Origin: Lachnospiraceae bacterium
Lineage (GTDB): Bacteria > Bacillota > Clostridia > Lachnospirales > Lachnospiraceae
DNA length: 11,105 bases
Direction: 5' to 3'
NCBI GenBank assembly: GCA_014804185.1
Contig: JAAVAG010000214.1
Location: 1 to 11,105 of the forward strand
Positions 1 through 6,501 of the stretch are shown in pieces. Each line of letters begins with the position of its first letter. Within the stretch, counting starts at the first letter, position 1. Under the pieces are notes generated by a model. That model did not search any database and was not told where the DNA came from. It saw only the letters and a program-made list of their open reading frames with translations. Position numbers and translations under genes: made by a program.

Positions 1-48
1 AAATATAGGGACAAAGATACAGAGCTGGTATTCGGCAAGCGTCAGTAA
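1..48 (+). CDS. possible 3' end of an upstream gene (partial)
   Basis: Frame 1 is open from the window edge for 15 codons and ends at TAA (46-48), with a C-terminus reading ELVFGKRQ. The stop lies 19 nt before the next start, which matches the tight spacing of the genes that follow. The fragment is too short to identify. Frame 2 is also open here and is continuous with the next gene, so this tail could be chance. Confidence 0.3.
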   Translation, partial: KYRDKDTELVFGKRQ

Positions 49-67
49 TGATCAGAACAGGAGGTTT

Positions 68-646
68 ATGGCATTGCAGATGACATATGAACCCGCGGAT
101 ATCATAATCTATGTGCAGGACGGAGGGATTGTGCTAAAAGAAAAATCTCTTATAGCATATCAAAAGAAAGACGATAAGATTGTGGCATCCGGCACGGAAG
201 CGGAACGGATGGCGGAGCAGGGGATGGAAAATATTGTGGTAGTTTCTCCGCTGCGTCAGGGTATGGTTGCGGATTATGTAGTAGCGGTAGGGCTGTTTTC
301 CCATTTGTTCATGAAAGCATTTGGGAAAAGGCCGATTCTAAAACCTGCAGTGGCCGTATGTGTGCCAAAAGGGATTACGCCGGTGGAAAAGCAGGCGATA
401 AAGGAGGTGCTGCTCCAATCCGTTGCGAGAGAAGTTTTGGTTTCGGACATCCCGGCGGAGGAATTGATCCAGGTATTTCCTGCCAAATATCCGAAGACAT
501 ATCAGAAGTTTAAAATTATTGTCGAAATCGTGAAAGATGAGCCGGAGCGTTATGTGGAAGAGCGGCTGCGGGATGCGCTGGCATATGCCGAGCAGGAACA
601 AATTCCCCGGGAAAGAGTGTATGCGCTGTTGCAATTTCCATCTTGA
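68..646 (+). CDS. MreB-like half protein (actin subdomain fragment)
   Basis: A 192-aa protein whose residues about 11-130 follow the N-terminal part of the bacterial actin MreB. Visible landmarks are IIIYVQDGGIVLKE (12-25), VSPLRQGMVADY (59-70) and VAVCVPKGITPVEKQAIKE (95-113), which in MreB correspond to the 'GIV..EPS', 'RPLKDGVIADF' and 'CVPSGIT.VE.RA' stretches. MreB is normally about 335-345 aa. This protein lacks the DLGT phosphate-1 loop at its start and ends before the phosphate-2 and adenosine motifs, so ATP binding and filament formation as in MreB are unlikely. Residues 140-190 form a charged, probably helical tail not seen in MreB. AGGAGG (59-64) lies only 3 nt from ATG 68; TTG 74 or ATG 80 are alternative starts, and the frame stays open to the window edge. 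No other frame downstream resumes MreB, so a simple frameshift does not explain the short length. The role is unknown; interaction with cell-shape machinery is only a guess. Confidence 0.7.
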   Translation: MALQMTYEPADIIIYVQDGGIVLKEKSLIAYQKKDDKIVASGTEAERMAEQGMENIVVVSPLRQGMVADYVVAVGLFSHLFMKAFGKRPILKPAVAVCVPKGITPVEKQAIKEVLLQSVAREVLVSDIPAEELIQVFPAKYPKTYQKFKIIVEIVKDEPERYVEERLRDALAYAEQEQIPRERVYALLQFPS

Positions 647-662
647 TGTCGGGGATATAAAA

Positions 663-1322
663 ATGAAACGAATAAAGGATATTTTATATATTTGTATCAT
701 CTTGCTCATATGCCTTGGCGGATGCGGCCATTCAACGAAGAATGGGCATGAAAATGAGGATGAGAATCAGAATGAATATAATATTGAATACGGGAATGCC
801 CATATAGATACTGTGGTTGAGGCGGAAAAGTATTATTCTGTCTATCTGCTGACAGATGGGCGATATCTGTATGAGATCTATAACCGGGAAGGGGTTGTAA
901 TAAACCGGGAAGTTTTGTATGCCTGGCCTGATATTACAATATATGATTCCCATTATGTGGAGGTGAGGTGGGGAGCAGGAACGGGAGTCTGGTGCTGTAT
1001 ATATTATGATCTGGAAAAATGTTTTATGGCCGGGTCGTTTATATGCAGTCATTATGTAAAGGATGGCATAGTGGCCATGGTGGCGGTAAGGGAAGACGGA
1101 GAACGTTTTCTGCATCTGTTTAACCCGTTTTCCTACAGCGAATATATACAGGATGTGGATGTCCGGCTTGCGCCTGAGTCCATAAGAGTGAATGAAGCGG
1201 ACTGTATAATAGAGATTTCGGCAGAAAAAGACGGAAGTGTTCGGATTGTTTATGTTGATGAAACGGGGGAAGAGAGACAGATTGTTTTGTACTCTGTCTC
1301 CGAAAGTCCGGCTGCGATTTAA
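663..1322 (+). CDS. putative lipoprotein, unknown function
   Basis: A 219-aa protein with a lipoprotein signal peptide: basic start MKRIKD, hydrophobic core about residues 7-18, and lipobox LGG-C with the lipidated Cys at 21. A polar, Asn/Glu-rich linker follows (about 23-45), then a region that looks beta-strand-rich and contains many Tyr and Cys (C111, C112, C120, C128, C181). It should be anchored on the outer face of the membrane. I do not recognise the mature domain. The reading frame opens further upstream (537), but ATG 663 is chosen because it gives the signal peptide at the N-terminus and follows GGGGA (651-655) by 7 nt. The gene begins 16 nt after the MreB-like gene and ends 17 nt before the next, so co-transcription is likely. 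Confidence 0.8.
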   Translation: MKRIKDILYICIILLICLGGCGHSTKNGHENEDENQNEYNIEYGNAHIDTVVEAEKYYSVYLLTDGRYLYEIYNREGVVINREVLYAWPDITIYDSHYVEVRWGAGTGVWCCIYYDLEKCFMAGSFICSHYVKDGIVAMVAVREDGERFLHLFNPFSYSEYIQDVDVRLAPESIRVNEADCIIEISAEKDGSVRIVYVDETGEERQIVLYSVSESPAAI

Positions 1323-1339
1323 AATGAAGGAGGGAGTTT

Positions 1340-1906
1340 ATGTTATATCATGTTTCACAAAAACAGGGGCTGAAAATATTACAGCCGCATGTGTCAACGC
1401 ATAAAAAAGCATATGTATATGCTATAGAAAATATGGTCACGGGAATGCTTTTTGGCGTTAAGAAAGATGATTTTGATTTTATGATTACCACAGGCTCCGA
1501 TCATATTTCGAGCGTGTATGAATGCTATCCGGATGCTTTTCGGAGTATTTATCAAGGGAAAAGCTGTTCCGTGTACCAGGTCAATGAAGAGGGATTTCAG
1601 CGGGGGATGACTTCCTGGAGTGCGGAACTTGTCTGTGAACATGAGGTTGAGATTATCAATGAAATTGTCGTAGAGGATTTATATCAGCGCCTGTTGGAGG
1701 AAGAACAGAAAGGGAATCTCAGGGTTCACAGATATGCATTTTGTGATGAATATCGAAAGATAATAGCTTCGCATGTGGTGGACAGACTGATCCGATTCGA
1801 CATTGATCTGAGCAAATGTATGGAACAGGACAGAAGATTTGCATTGCATTATAAAGACATTATCCGGCAGCTGAGCAGTGTAATGGATGGGCATCTGCTG
1901 GCATGA
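1340..1906 (+). CDS. hypothetical protein, possible ADP-ribosyltransferase-like N-terminus
   Basis: A 188-aa protein with no signal peptide or membrane segment, so probably cytoplasmic. A strong ribosome binding site, AAGGAGG (1327-1333), sits 6 nt before ATG 1340. The opening LYHVSQKQGLKILQPHVSTH (2-21) followed by KAYVYA (23-28) resembles the 'LYHGS...L.P..S.H....VY.T' pattern I associate with hypothetical proteins thought to have an ART-like fold; this is inference from memory of the pattern, not a match to a named family. Residues about 100-188 are charged and likely helical (ELVCEHEVEIINEIVVEDLY, then a helix-rich end). It follows the lipoprotein gene by 17 nt, and 46 nt separate it from the acetyltransferase gene. 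The product is real by its start signal and position, but its function is unknown. Confidence 0.75.
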   Translation: MLYHVSQKQGLKILQPHVSTHKKAYVYAIENMVTGMLFGVKKDDFDFMITTGSDHISSVYECYPDAFRSIYQGKSCSVYQVNEEGFQRGMTSWSAELVCEHEVEIINEIVVEDLYQRLLEEEQKGNLRVHRYAFCDEYRKIIASHVVDRLIRFDIDLSKCMEQDRRFALHYKDIIRQLSSVMDGHLLA

Positions 1907-1952
1907 CAGAAAACACAAAAGTCTATATAAGAAGTTAGGAAGAGGAATAAAG

Positions 1953-3110
1953 ATGGAGGTACAGAAAGTGATGGATGAACAGAAAATTACAATCCGGCCG
2001 TTGGTTCCGGAACTGTGCGAAGACTGGCTGCAGTACTTTGATAAAATAGCGTTTCAGGACCATGAGGACTGGGCGTTTTGCTATTGCCTGGAGGGGCATC
2101 TGGACAGGAAGACACAGGAAGAGTGGACCCATCCGGGGGAGCGCAGGACAAAGGCCATTGAATTGATCCATGCGGGAGAGATGCGGGGATATCTTGCTTA
2201 TCTGGGAGAAAAGGTGATCGGCTGGTGTAATGTCAATGACCGGGAGAATTATCGGTATCTGACCGCTATGTTTCAAGAGATCGGTTATTGTCCGGAGAAT
2301 ATACCGGGTACAAGGGTGAAGTCGATTTTCTGTTTCCTGATTGCCCCGGAATATCGCGGAAGAGGGGTGGCACAGAGCCTGCTGAACCGGATCTGTGAGG
2401 ATGCGGAGAGGGACGGATATGACTGTATCGAGGTCTATCCTTTTTCGGATGAAAAGTTTGAATTTCCGTACCATGGGACCCGTAAGATGTATGAGCGGAA
2501 TGGATTTACAGAAACAGCGGATTTAAAATGGGTAAAAATCATGCAAAAAAGACTGAAAAAGAAGGGAGAACAAAACATGTCAAACACAGTATTGGAAACG
2601 ATGAAACTGAGAAGTTCAGCCAGAGCATACAGCGCTGAAAAGCTGACGGAGGATGAACTGAATTGCATTTTGGAAGCGGGACTGCAGGCGCCGACCGCAA
2701 CGAACAGGCAGGAGATCCATTTTTCGGTGACAGACGGAGACAATCCCATATTATCAGAACTGGATGAGGAAAAGAGCCGTTTGCGCGGGCAGGAAAAGCA
2801 GCCGCATAATTTTTATTATGAAGCACCGACTGTTATTTTCCTGAGCGCCGAAGACGGATTCAGGTGGGGTGGAGTGGATGCCGGTATTGCGGTTCAGAAC
2901 ATGGCATTGGCGGCGGAAAGCATCGGTCTTGGATCCTTGATTATCGGATGTGTTTATGATGCGCTGCATGGGGAGAAAAAAGAGTATTTTTCCAAGGCGC
3001 TGCAAATACCGGAGGGATATTCTTTTCAGATTGCACTGGCAGCAGGCCACAAGACAGATCATAAAATACCGCATACGTATGATTTTGAGAGACAGGTCAC
3101 GGTGTTATAG
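1953..3110 (+). CDS. GNAT N-acetyltransferase fused in frame to a nitroreductase
   Basis: A 385-aa protein with two enzymes in one frame. Residues about 10-200 are a GNAT acetyltransferase, which transfers acetyl from acetyl-CoA to an unknown amine. The CoA-binding motif A is visible as FLIAPEYRGRGVAQSLL (128-144, with the Q/RxxGxG/A-type loop R135-A140), and the motif-B-like YHGTRKMYERNGF lies at 173-185. After a basic linker (QKRLKKKGEQN, 198-208) comes a 177-aa FMN-dependent nitroreductase starting MSNTVLETM (209), with FMN-contacting LRSSARAYS (219-227) and QAPTATNRQ near 241-249. Start ATG 1953 is 7 nt after AGAGG (1941-1945); the frame opens earlier at 1887, overlapping the previous gene, with no site there. 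The joint contains AAGGGAG (2562-2568) 8 nt before ATG 2577, so the nitroreductase may also be translated alone. A six-A run at 2545-2550 makes a frameshift origin plausible (see findings). Confidence 0.8.
   Translation: MEVQKVMDEQKITIRPLVPELCEDWLQYFDKIAFQDHEDWAFCYCLEGHLDRKTQEEWTHPGERRTKAIELIHAGEMRGYLAYLGEKVIGWCNVNDRENYRYLTAMFQEIGYCPENIPGTRVKSIFCFLIAPEYRGRGVAQSLLNRICEDAERDGYDCIEVYPFSDEKFEFPYHGTRKMYERNGFTETADLKWVKIMQKRLKKKGEQNMSNTVLETMKLRSSARAYSAEKLTEDELNCILEAGLQAPTATNRQEIHFSVTDGDNPILSELDEEKSRLRGQEKQPHNFYYEAPTVIFLSAEDGFRWGGVDAGIAVQNMALAAESIGLGSLIIGCVYDALHGEKKEYFSKALQIPEGYSFQIALAAGHKTDHKIPHTYDFERQVTVL
2562..2579 (+). promoter_or_regulatory. internal ribosome binding site and start of the nitroreductase part
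   Basis: AAGGGAG at 2562-2568 precedes ATG 2577 by 8 nt inside the GNAT-nitroreductase reading frame. The ATG begins MSNTVLETMKLRSSARAYS, which looks like the natural N-terminus of a free-standing small nitroreductase. This suggests the two domains were, or still are, translated separately. Confidence 0.6.
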
Positions 3111-3130
3111 TGGCCAGCTTATGAGGGAGC

Positions 3131-3168
3131 AAAAATAAATTATCCCGCAGCTATGCTGCGGGATAATT
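3131..3168 (-). terminator. intrinsic terminator of the opp operon, between convergent genes
   Basis: A perfect 14-bp stem (3138-3151 pairing with 3155-3168) closes a 3-nt loop (TAT). Read on the - strand, the hairpin is followed by TTTATTTTTG, a good U-tract, so it terminates the operon ending at oppF (stop at 3183). On the + strand the tail has no T-run, so it may only weakly end the acetyltransferase-nitroreductase transcript that stops at 3110. Confidence 0.85.
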
Positions 3169-3182
3169 AGTGCCTGCTATTA

Positions 3183-4205
3183 TCAGTTTTGCTGCGTTTT
3201 TGCCCCTTCATCATAGGTAAAGCCGCGCAGATTCAATTCTTTGGCCCTGTGGCAGGCGCAGAGTCTTCCGTCGGGCATCTCTTCCAGCGCCGGGGAATCT
3301 GTCTTGCACTTGTCGATGCAGTAACGGCATCTTTCGTGGAAGTAACAGCCGCTTGGCGGGTTTGCGGGGTTGGGAATTTCTCCCATAAGAGGGATTCGTT
3401 CCATCTGAATAGTAGGATCCGCCACGGGTACCGCGGAGAGCAATGCCTCCGTATAAGGGTGCATAGGCTTTTCAAACATGGTTTCCGTCGGAGCAAATTC
3501 TACCATTCTGCCCAGATACATCACGCCCACCTTGTCGGAAATATGCTCCACTACCGAAAGGTCATGGCTGATAAACAGATAGGTCAGCTTCAGTTCTTTC
3601 TGCAGATCGCGCAGCAGGTTGATAACCTGTGCCTGAATGGATACGTCAAGAGCCGAAACCGCTTCGTCGCAGACGATGATCTGAGGCTCGATTACCAGCG
3701 CTCTCGCAATGCCGATACGCTGGCGCTGTCCTCCGGAAAAAGCATGAGGATACCGCATCAGATACATGGGATTTAGGCCTACTTTTTCCGCCATCGATTT
3801 TGCGCGCTGGTCCATTTCGGCTTTGGGCATCTTCGGGAAATTGGCTTTCAAAGGCTCCTTGATAATATCGAGAACGGTCATTCTCGGGTCCAGAGAGGAG
3901 TAGGGATCCTGGAAAATCATCTGGATTTCCTTGCGGATCTCTTTCATTTTCTTTTTATCCACTTTCAGGAAATCAACCTCTTCGCCGCCTTTGGTGCGGT
4001 AAAAAACTTCTCCCTCGGAGGCATTATAGGCACGGACGATACAGCGGCCAAGCGTGGTCTTGCCGCAGCCGGATTCGCCCACGATGCCAATGGTTTCTCC
4101 CGGTTTTACGCTGAAACTGACATCGGTTACTGCCTTTACCGTGACGCCCTTGGAGGTAAAGCGCTTATGCAGCCCTTTGACTTCCATGATATTGTCTTTA
4201 TTCAT
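3183..4205 (-). CDS. oppF: oligopeptide-type ABC transporter ATP-binding protein OppF
   Basis: A 340-aa ATPase subunit that hydrolyses ATP at the inner face of the membrane to drive import through OppBC. Motifs are intact: Walker A GESGCGKTT (43-51), Q-loop Q99, signature SGGQRQRIG (157-165), Walker B IIVCDE (176-181) and H-loop H214. The C-terminal oligopeptide-transporter extension, which in this family contacts the partner ATPase and can carry a Cys cluster, spans about 235-320, with HPYTEALL (249-256) and Cys at 287, 293, 296, 300, 316 and 318. Length is normal for OppF/DppF. ATG 4205 overlaps the oppD stop by 4 nt (ATGA), with AAGGAGG (4215-4221) upstream inside oppD. It is the last gene of the operon and is followed by the hairpin terminator. 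The F rather than D assignment rests on gene order and sequence style. Confidence 0.93.
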   Translation of the reverse strand: MNKDNIMEVKGLHKRFTSKGVTVKAVTDVSFSVKPGETIGIVGESGCGKTTLGRCIVRAYNASEGEVFYRTKGGEEVDFLKVDKKKMKEIRKEIQMIFQDPYSSLDPRMTVLDIIKEPLKANFPKMPKAEMDQRAKSMAEKVGLNPMYLMRYPHAFSGGQRQRIGIARALVIEPQIIVCDEAVSALDVSIQAQVINLLRDLQKELKLTYLFISHDLSVVEHISDKVGVMYLGRMVEFAPTETMFEKPMHPYTEALLSAVPVADPTIQMERIPLMGEIPNPANPPSGCYFHERCRYCIDKCKTDSPALEEMPDGRLCACHRAKELNLRGFTYDEGAKTQQN

Positions 4206-5323
4206 TTTTTGCCAGCCTCCTTTTTCTTCGGGATAGCCTTTGCCGGGGCGGTTGTCGCTGAGGCGGATTCTGCCGGGGCAGGTGCTGCCAATGAGGCCTC
4301 TACCTTTGCTCTCTGCGCCTTGCAGGCTTCATGAGGACAATTAAAACAGGCAATTTTGTGTCCCGGGGCAATTTCCACCAGTTCCGGCTCTGCCTTGTTG
4401 CACAGCCCTTCAATACGGGCGTCGCAGCGGTCATAGAAGCCGCAGGCTTTCGGCAGATTCATGGCAAGAGGAACAGTTCCCTCGATGGAGAAAAGTCTTT
4501 CCTCTTTTTTGGAACCAATCTTATGAACGGAACCGATCAGACCCCTTGTATACGGGTGCTGCGGGTTTGCGTAGATCTCGGTTGCATCCGCGCTCTCCAC
4601 GATCTTGCCCAGGTACATGACCGCTACCCTGTCGCACATTTTTGCGACTACGCCCAGGTCATGGGTGATAAATAGAATCGCCATATTAAAGTCTTTTTGA
4701 AGCTCTTTCATCAGTTCCAGAATCTGCGCCTGGATGGTAACGTCCAGAGCAGTAGTGGGCTCGTCGGCAATCAGCATTTTGGGATTGCATACAAGCGCCA
4801 TGGCGATCAGGGCGCGCTGCAGCATACCGCCGGAGAACTCGTGAGGATACTGATTGTAGCGCTTTTCCACGTTGGCGATACCGACTTTGCGCATCACGTC
4901 CATGGATATTTCTTTGGATTTCTTTTTGTCTTTGGTGATATGAAGTCTTGTCGCTTCATTGATCTGATTGCCGATTGTATACATCGGGGAAAAGGCAACC
5001 ATCGGTTCCTGAAAAATCATGGAGATTTCCTTGCCCCGGATGGAACGAATTTCCTTTCCTTTCTGATCCAGCGAAAGAAGATCCACTTCGCCCAATTCTT
5101 CCGAATCAAACATAATCTGTCCGCTGGGCGCGCACTTTTTATCGTTAATGCCGAGAATTGCCTTGCAGGTCAGGGATTTGCCGCAACCTGATTCTCCTAC
5201 AAGACCCAGTGTCTCACCCTTTTTCATCTCAAAGTTTACGCCCCGGACTGCTGTCAGAAGTCCCTCCGTCATATGAATGTCAACATGGAGGTCTTTGACT
5301 TCAAGAATATTTTCGTTGTTCAT
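4202..5323 (-). CDS. oppD: oligopeptide-type ABC transporter ATP-binding protein OppD
   Basis: A 373-aa ATPase partner of OppF. Motifs are Walker A GESGCGKS (43-50), Q-loop Q105, signature SGGMLQR (164-170), Walker B LIADE (184-188) and H-loop H221. The family's C-terminal extension includes HPYTRGLIGS (256-265) and Cys at 294, 300, 308, 326, 329 and 334, the pattern that can bind an iron-sulfur cluster in some Dpp/Opp ATPases. Unusually, residues about 335-373 form a tail rich in Ala, Pro, Ser and Lys (APAPAESASATTAPAKA) that most relatives lack. Start ATG 5323 follows AAGGGG (5336-5331) by 7 nt; an upstream ATG at 5359 lacks a site and would add only 12 basic residues. Its stop overlaps the oppF start by 4 nt. 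The gap to oppC is 56 nt. Confidence 0.93.
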   Translation of the reverse strand: MNNENILEVKDLHVDIHMTEGLLTAVRGVNFEMKKGETLGLVGESGCGKSLTCKAILGINDKKCAPSGQIMFDSEELGEVDLLSLDQKGKEIRSIRGKEISMIFQEPMVAFSPMYTIGNQINEATRLHITKDKKKSKEISMDVMRKVGIANVEKRYNQYPHEFSGGMLQRALIAMALVCNPKMLIADEPTTALDVTIQAQILELMKELQKDFNMAILFITHDLGVVAKMCDRVAVMYLGKIVESADATEIYANPQHPYTRGLIGSVHKIGSKKEERLFSIEGTVPLAMNLPKACGFYDRCDARIEGLCNKAEPELVEIAPGHKIACFNCPHEACKAQRAKVEASLAAPAPAESASATTAPAKAIPKKKEAGKK

Positions 5324-5337
5324 TTTTACACCCCTTT

Positions 5338-5353
5338 GCCCGCCGCGTCGGGC
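5338..5353 (-). other. small GC-rich hairpin just before the oppD ribosome binding site
   Basis: GCCCG (5338-5342) pairs with CGGGC (5349-5353) around a 6-nt loop in the 56-nt gap between oppC and oppD. On the - strand it ends one base before the oppD Shine-Dalgarno region and has no T-run, so it is not a terminator. It could affect mRNA stability or oppD translation; this is inference. Confidence 0.4.
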
Positions 5354-5379
5354 ATTCAATCAATATTTGAAAGCAGCCT

Positions 5380-6501
5380 TTATTTATACGGGTCGGCGGC
5401 GTCACGGATTCCGTCGCCCAGGAAGTTAAAGGCAAGGACTGTGATCGTCACGAAAATGATCGGGATCAGTTTATGAGGATTGCTTGCAACGTCGGTGACG
5501 GAACTGGATTCCTGGAGCAGTACGCCCCAGCTGGTTGCGGGGGACTTAATGCCAAGGCCCAGATAAGACATCGACGTCTCGCCTACGATGGAACCCGGAA
5601 TGCCGAGAGTGATCGAGACGATCAGGTAACTCATAAAACCCGGAACCAGGTGTTTCCAGATAATCTTCCAGGTGGATACACCGGAGAGTCTTGCCGCCAT
5701 AACGTAATCCTCATTTTTCAGGGACAGGAATTTTCCACGCACGACGCGGGCCATGCCGGTCCAGTTGATAAAGGAGAGAATGATGGTTATGTAAAAATAC
5801 ATCTTTACAGTTGAGATTCCCGGAGGAATTGCCGCGGAAAGGGCCATCCAAAGGGGAATTTGGGGCACGGCGCCGATTACTTCAATAACTCTCTGGATGG
5901 CGATATCGACTGCGCCTCCAAAGTACCCGGAAATAGAACCGATGGTAACGCCCAGGAAGAAACTGATGATGGCGCTGGCAAACGGAATAGTCAGGGAGAT
6001 TCGGCTGCCCAGAAGAATCCGGGAGAAAATATCACGTCCCAGAGAGTCTGTGCCAAAGAGCATGACCTTTGCGCCGCTTCCGCCGCCAGATCCCTCGCCC
6101 ACACCGAAAAGATGGAGATCGCAGGGAATCAGTCCCAGAATCTTATATTCTGTGCCGTGCACAAAAAAGTTTATTTTGTAATATTCCGAAGTATCCTCTG
6201 TAATCGTCACAGAGAAGTCCTTGCGGTCGATGGTCTTTTCAAGTTTATATACAAAGGGACCCACAAATTCACCCTCATGGGTAAAGTGTATTTTGGAGGG
6301 AGAACTGTCCTTATAAAGGGCGTCAAACTCATCCAGTGAATACGGCGCCAGGAAATCCGCAAACAGAGCGCCCAGATATAAGATCAGAAGAATAAGCATG
6401 GACAACTTTGCCAGCTTATGCTTTTTCAATTTTCTGCCCATCAGGGTCCACTGGGAAGCAAGATAATAATCTTCGTTTGTTTTTTGTTTCTTTTTAAACA
6501 T
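5380..6501 (-). CDS. oppC: oligopeptide-type ABC transporter permease OppC
   Basis: A 373-aa inner-membrane permease that forms the import channel with OppB. Residues about 10-30 are cytoplasmic and basic; the first membrane span is about 32-52, and about 53-150 form an extracytoplasmic region with a Gly/Ser stretch (GVGEGSGGGSG, 133-143). The family hallmark GTDSLGRDIFSRILLGSRIS (150-169) precedes the BPD_transp_1 core, with further spans near 168-192, 205-225, 234-252, 290-312 and 344-362. The cytoplasmic coupling (EAA-type) loop is MAARLSGVSTWKIIWKHLVP (268-287), which contacts the ATPases. OppC proteins are often about 300 aa; the surplus is the large outer loop. Start ATG 6501 overlaps the oppB stop by one base (TAATG), with GGAGG inside the end of oppB. 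Confidence 0.94.
   Translation of the reverse strand: MFKKKQKTNEDYYLASQWTLMGRKLKKHKLAKLSMLILLILYLGALFADFLAPYSLDEFDALYKDSSPSKIHFTHEGEFVGPFVYKLEKTIDRKDFSVTITEDTSEYYKINFFVHGTEYKILGLIPCDLHLFGVGEGSGGGSGAKVMLFGTDSLGRDIFSRILLGSRISLTIPFASAIISFFLGVTIGSISGYFGGAVDIAIQRVIEVIGAVPQIPLWMALSAAIPPGISTVKMYFYITIILSFINWTGMARVVRGKFLSLKNEDYVMAARLSGVSTWKIIWKHLVPGFMSYLIVSITLGIPGSIVGETSMSYLGLGIKSPATSWGVLLQESSSVTDVASNPHKLIPIIFVTITVLAFNFLGDGIRDAADPYK

Noticed and set aside
537..662. Upstream extension of the lipoprotein reading frame
   Set aside because: It overlaps the MreB-like gene and would bury the lipoprotein signal peptide inside the protein; ATG 663 explains the sequence better.
460..662. Hidden continuation of MreB in another frame after the short MreB-like gene
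   Set aside because: The other + strand frames here show no MreB-like residues (no phosphate-2 or adenosine motifs), so a simple frameshifted full-length mreB is not supported.
2545..2556. Programmed -1 ribosomal frameshift at the A-rich joint
   Set aside because: The -1 frame does not reach a stop at once; only a +1 shift or loss of one A gives the plausible GNAT end. A classic -1 slippery arrangement is not supported.
4697..5191. 164-codon + strand frame opposite oppD, and similar frames opposite oppF, oppC and oppB
   Set aside because: All are shadows of ABC transporter genes whose motifs are intact; none has a ribosome binding site or family resemblance.
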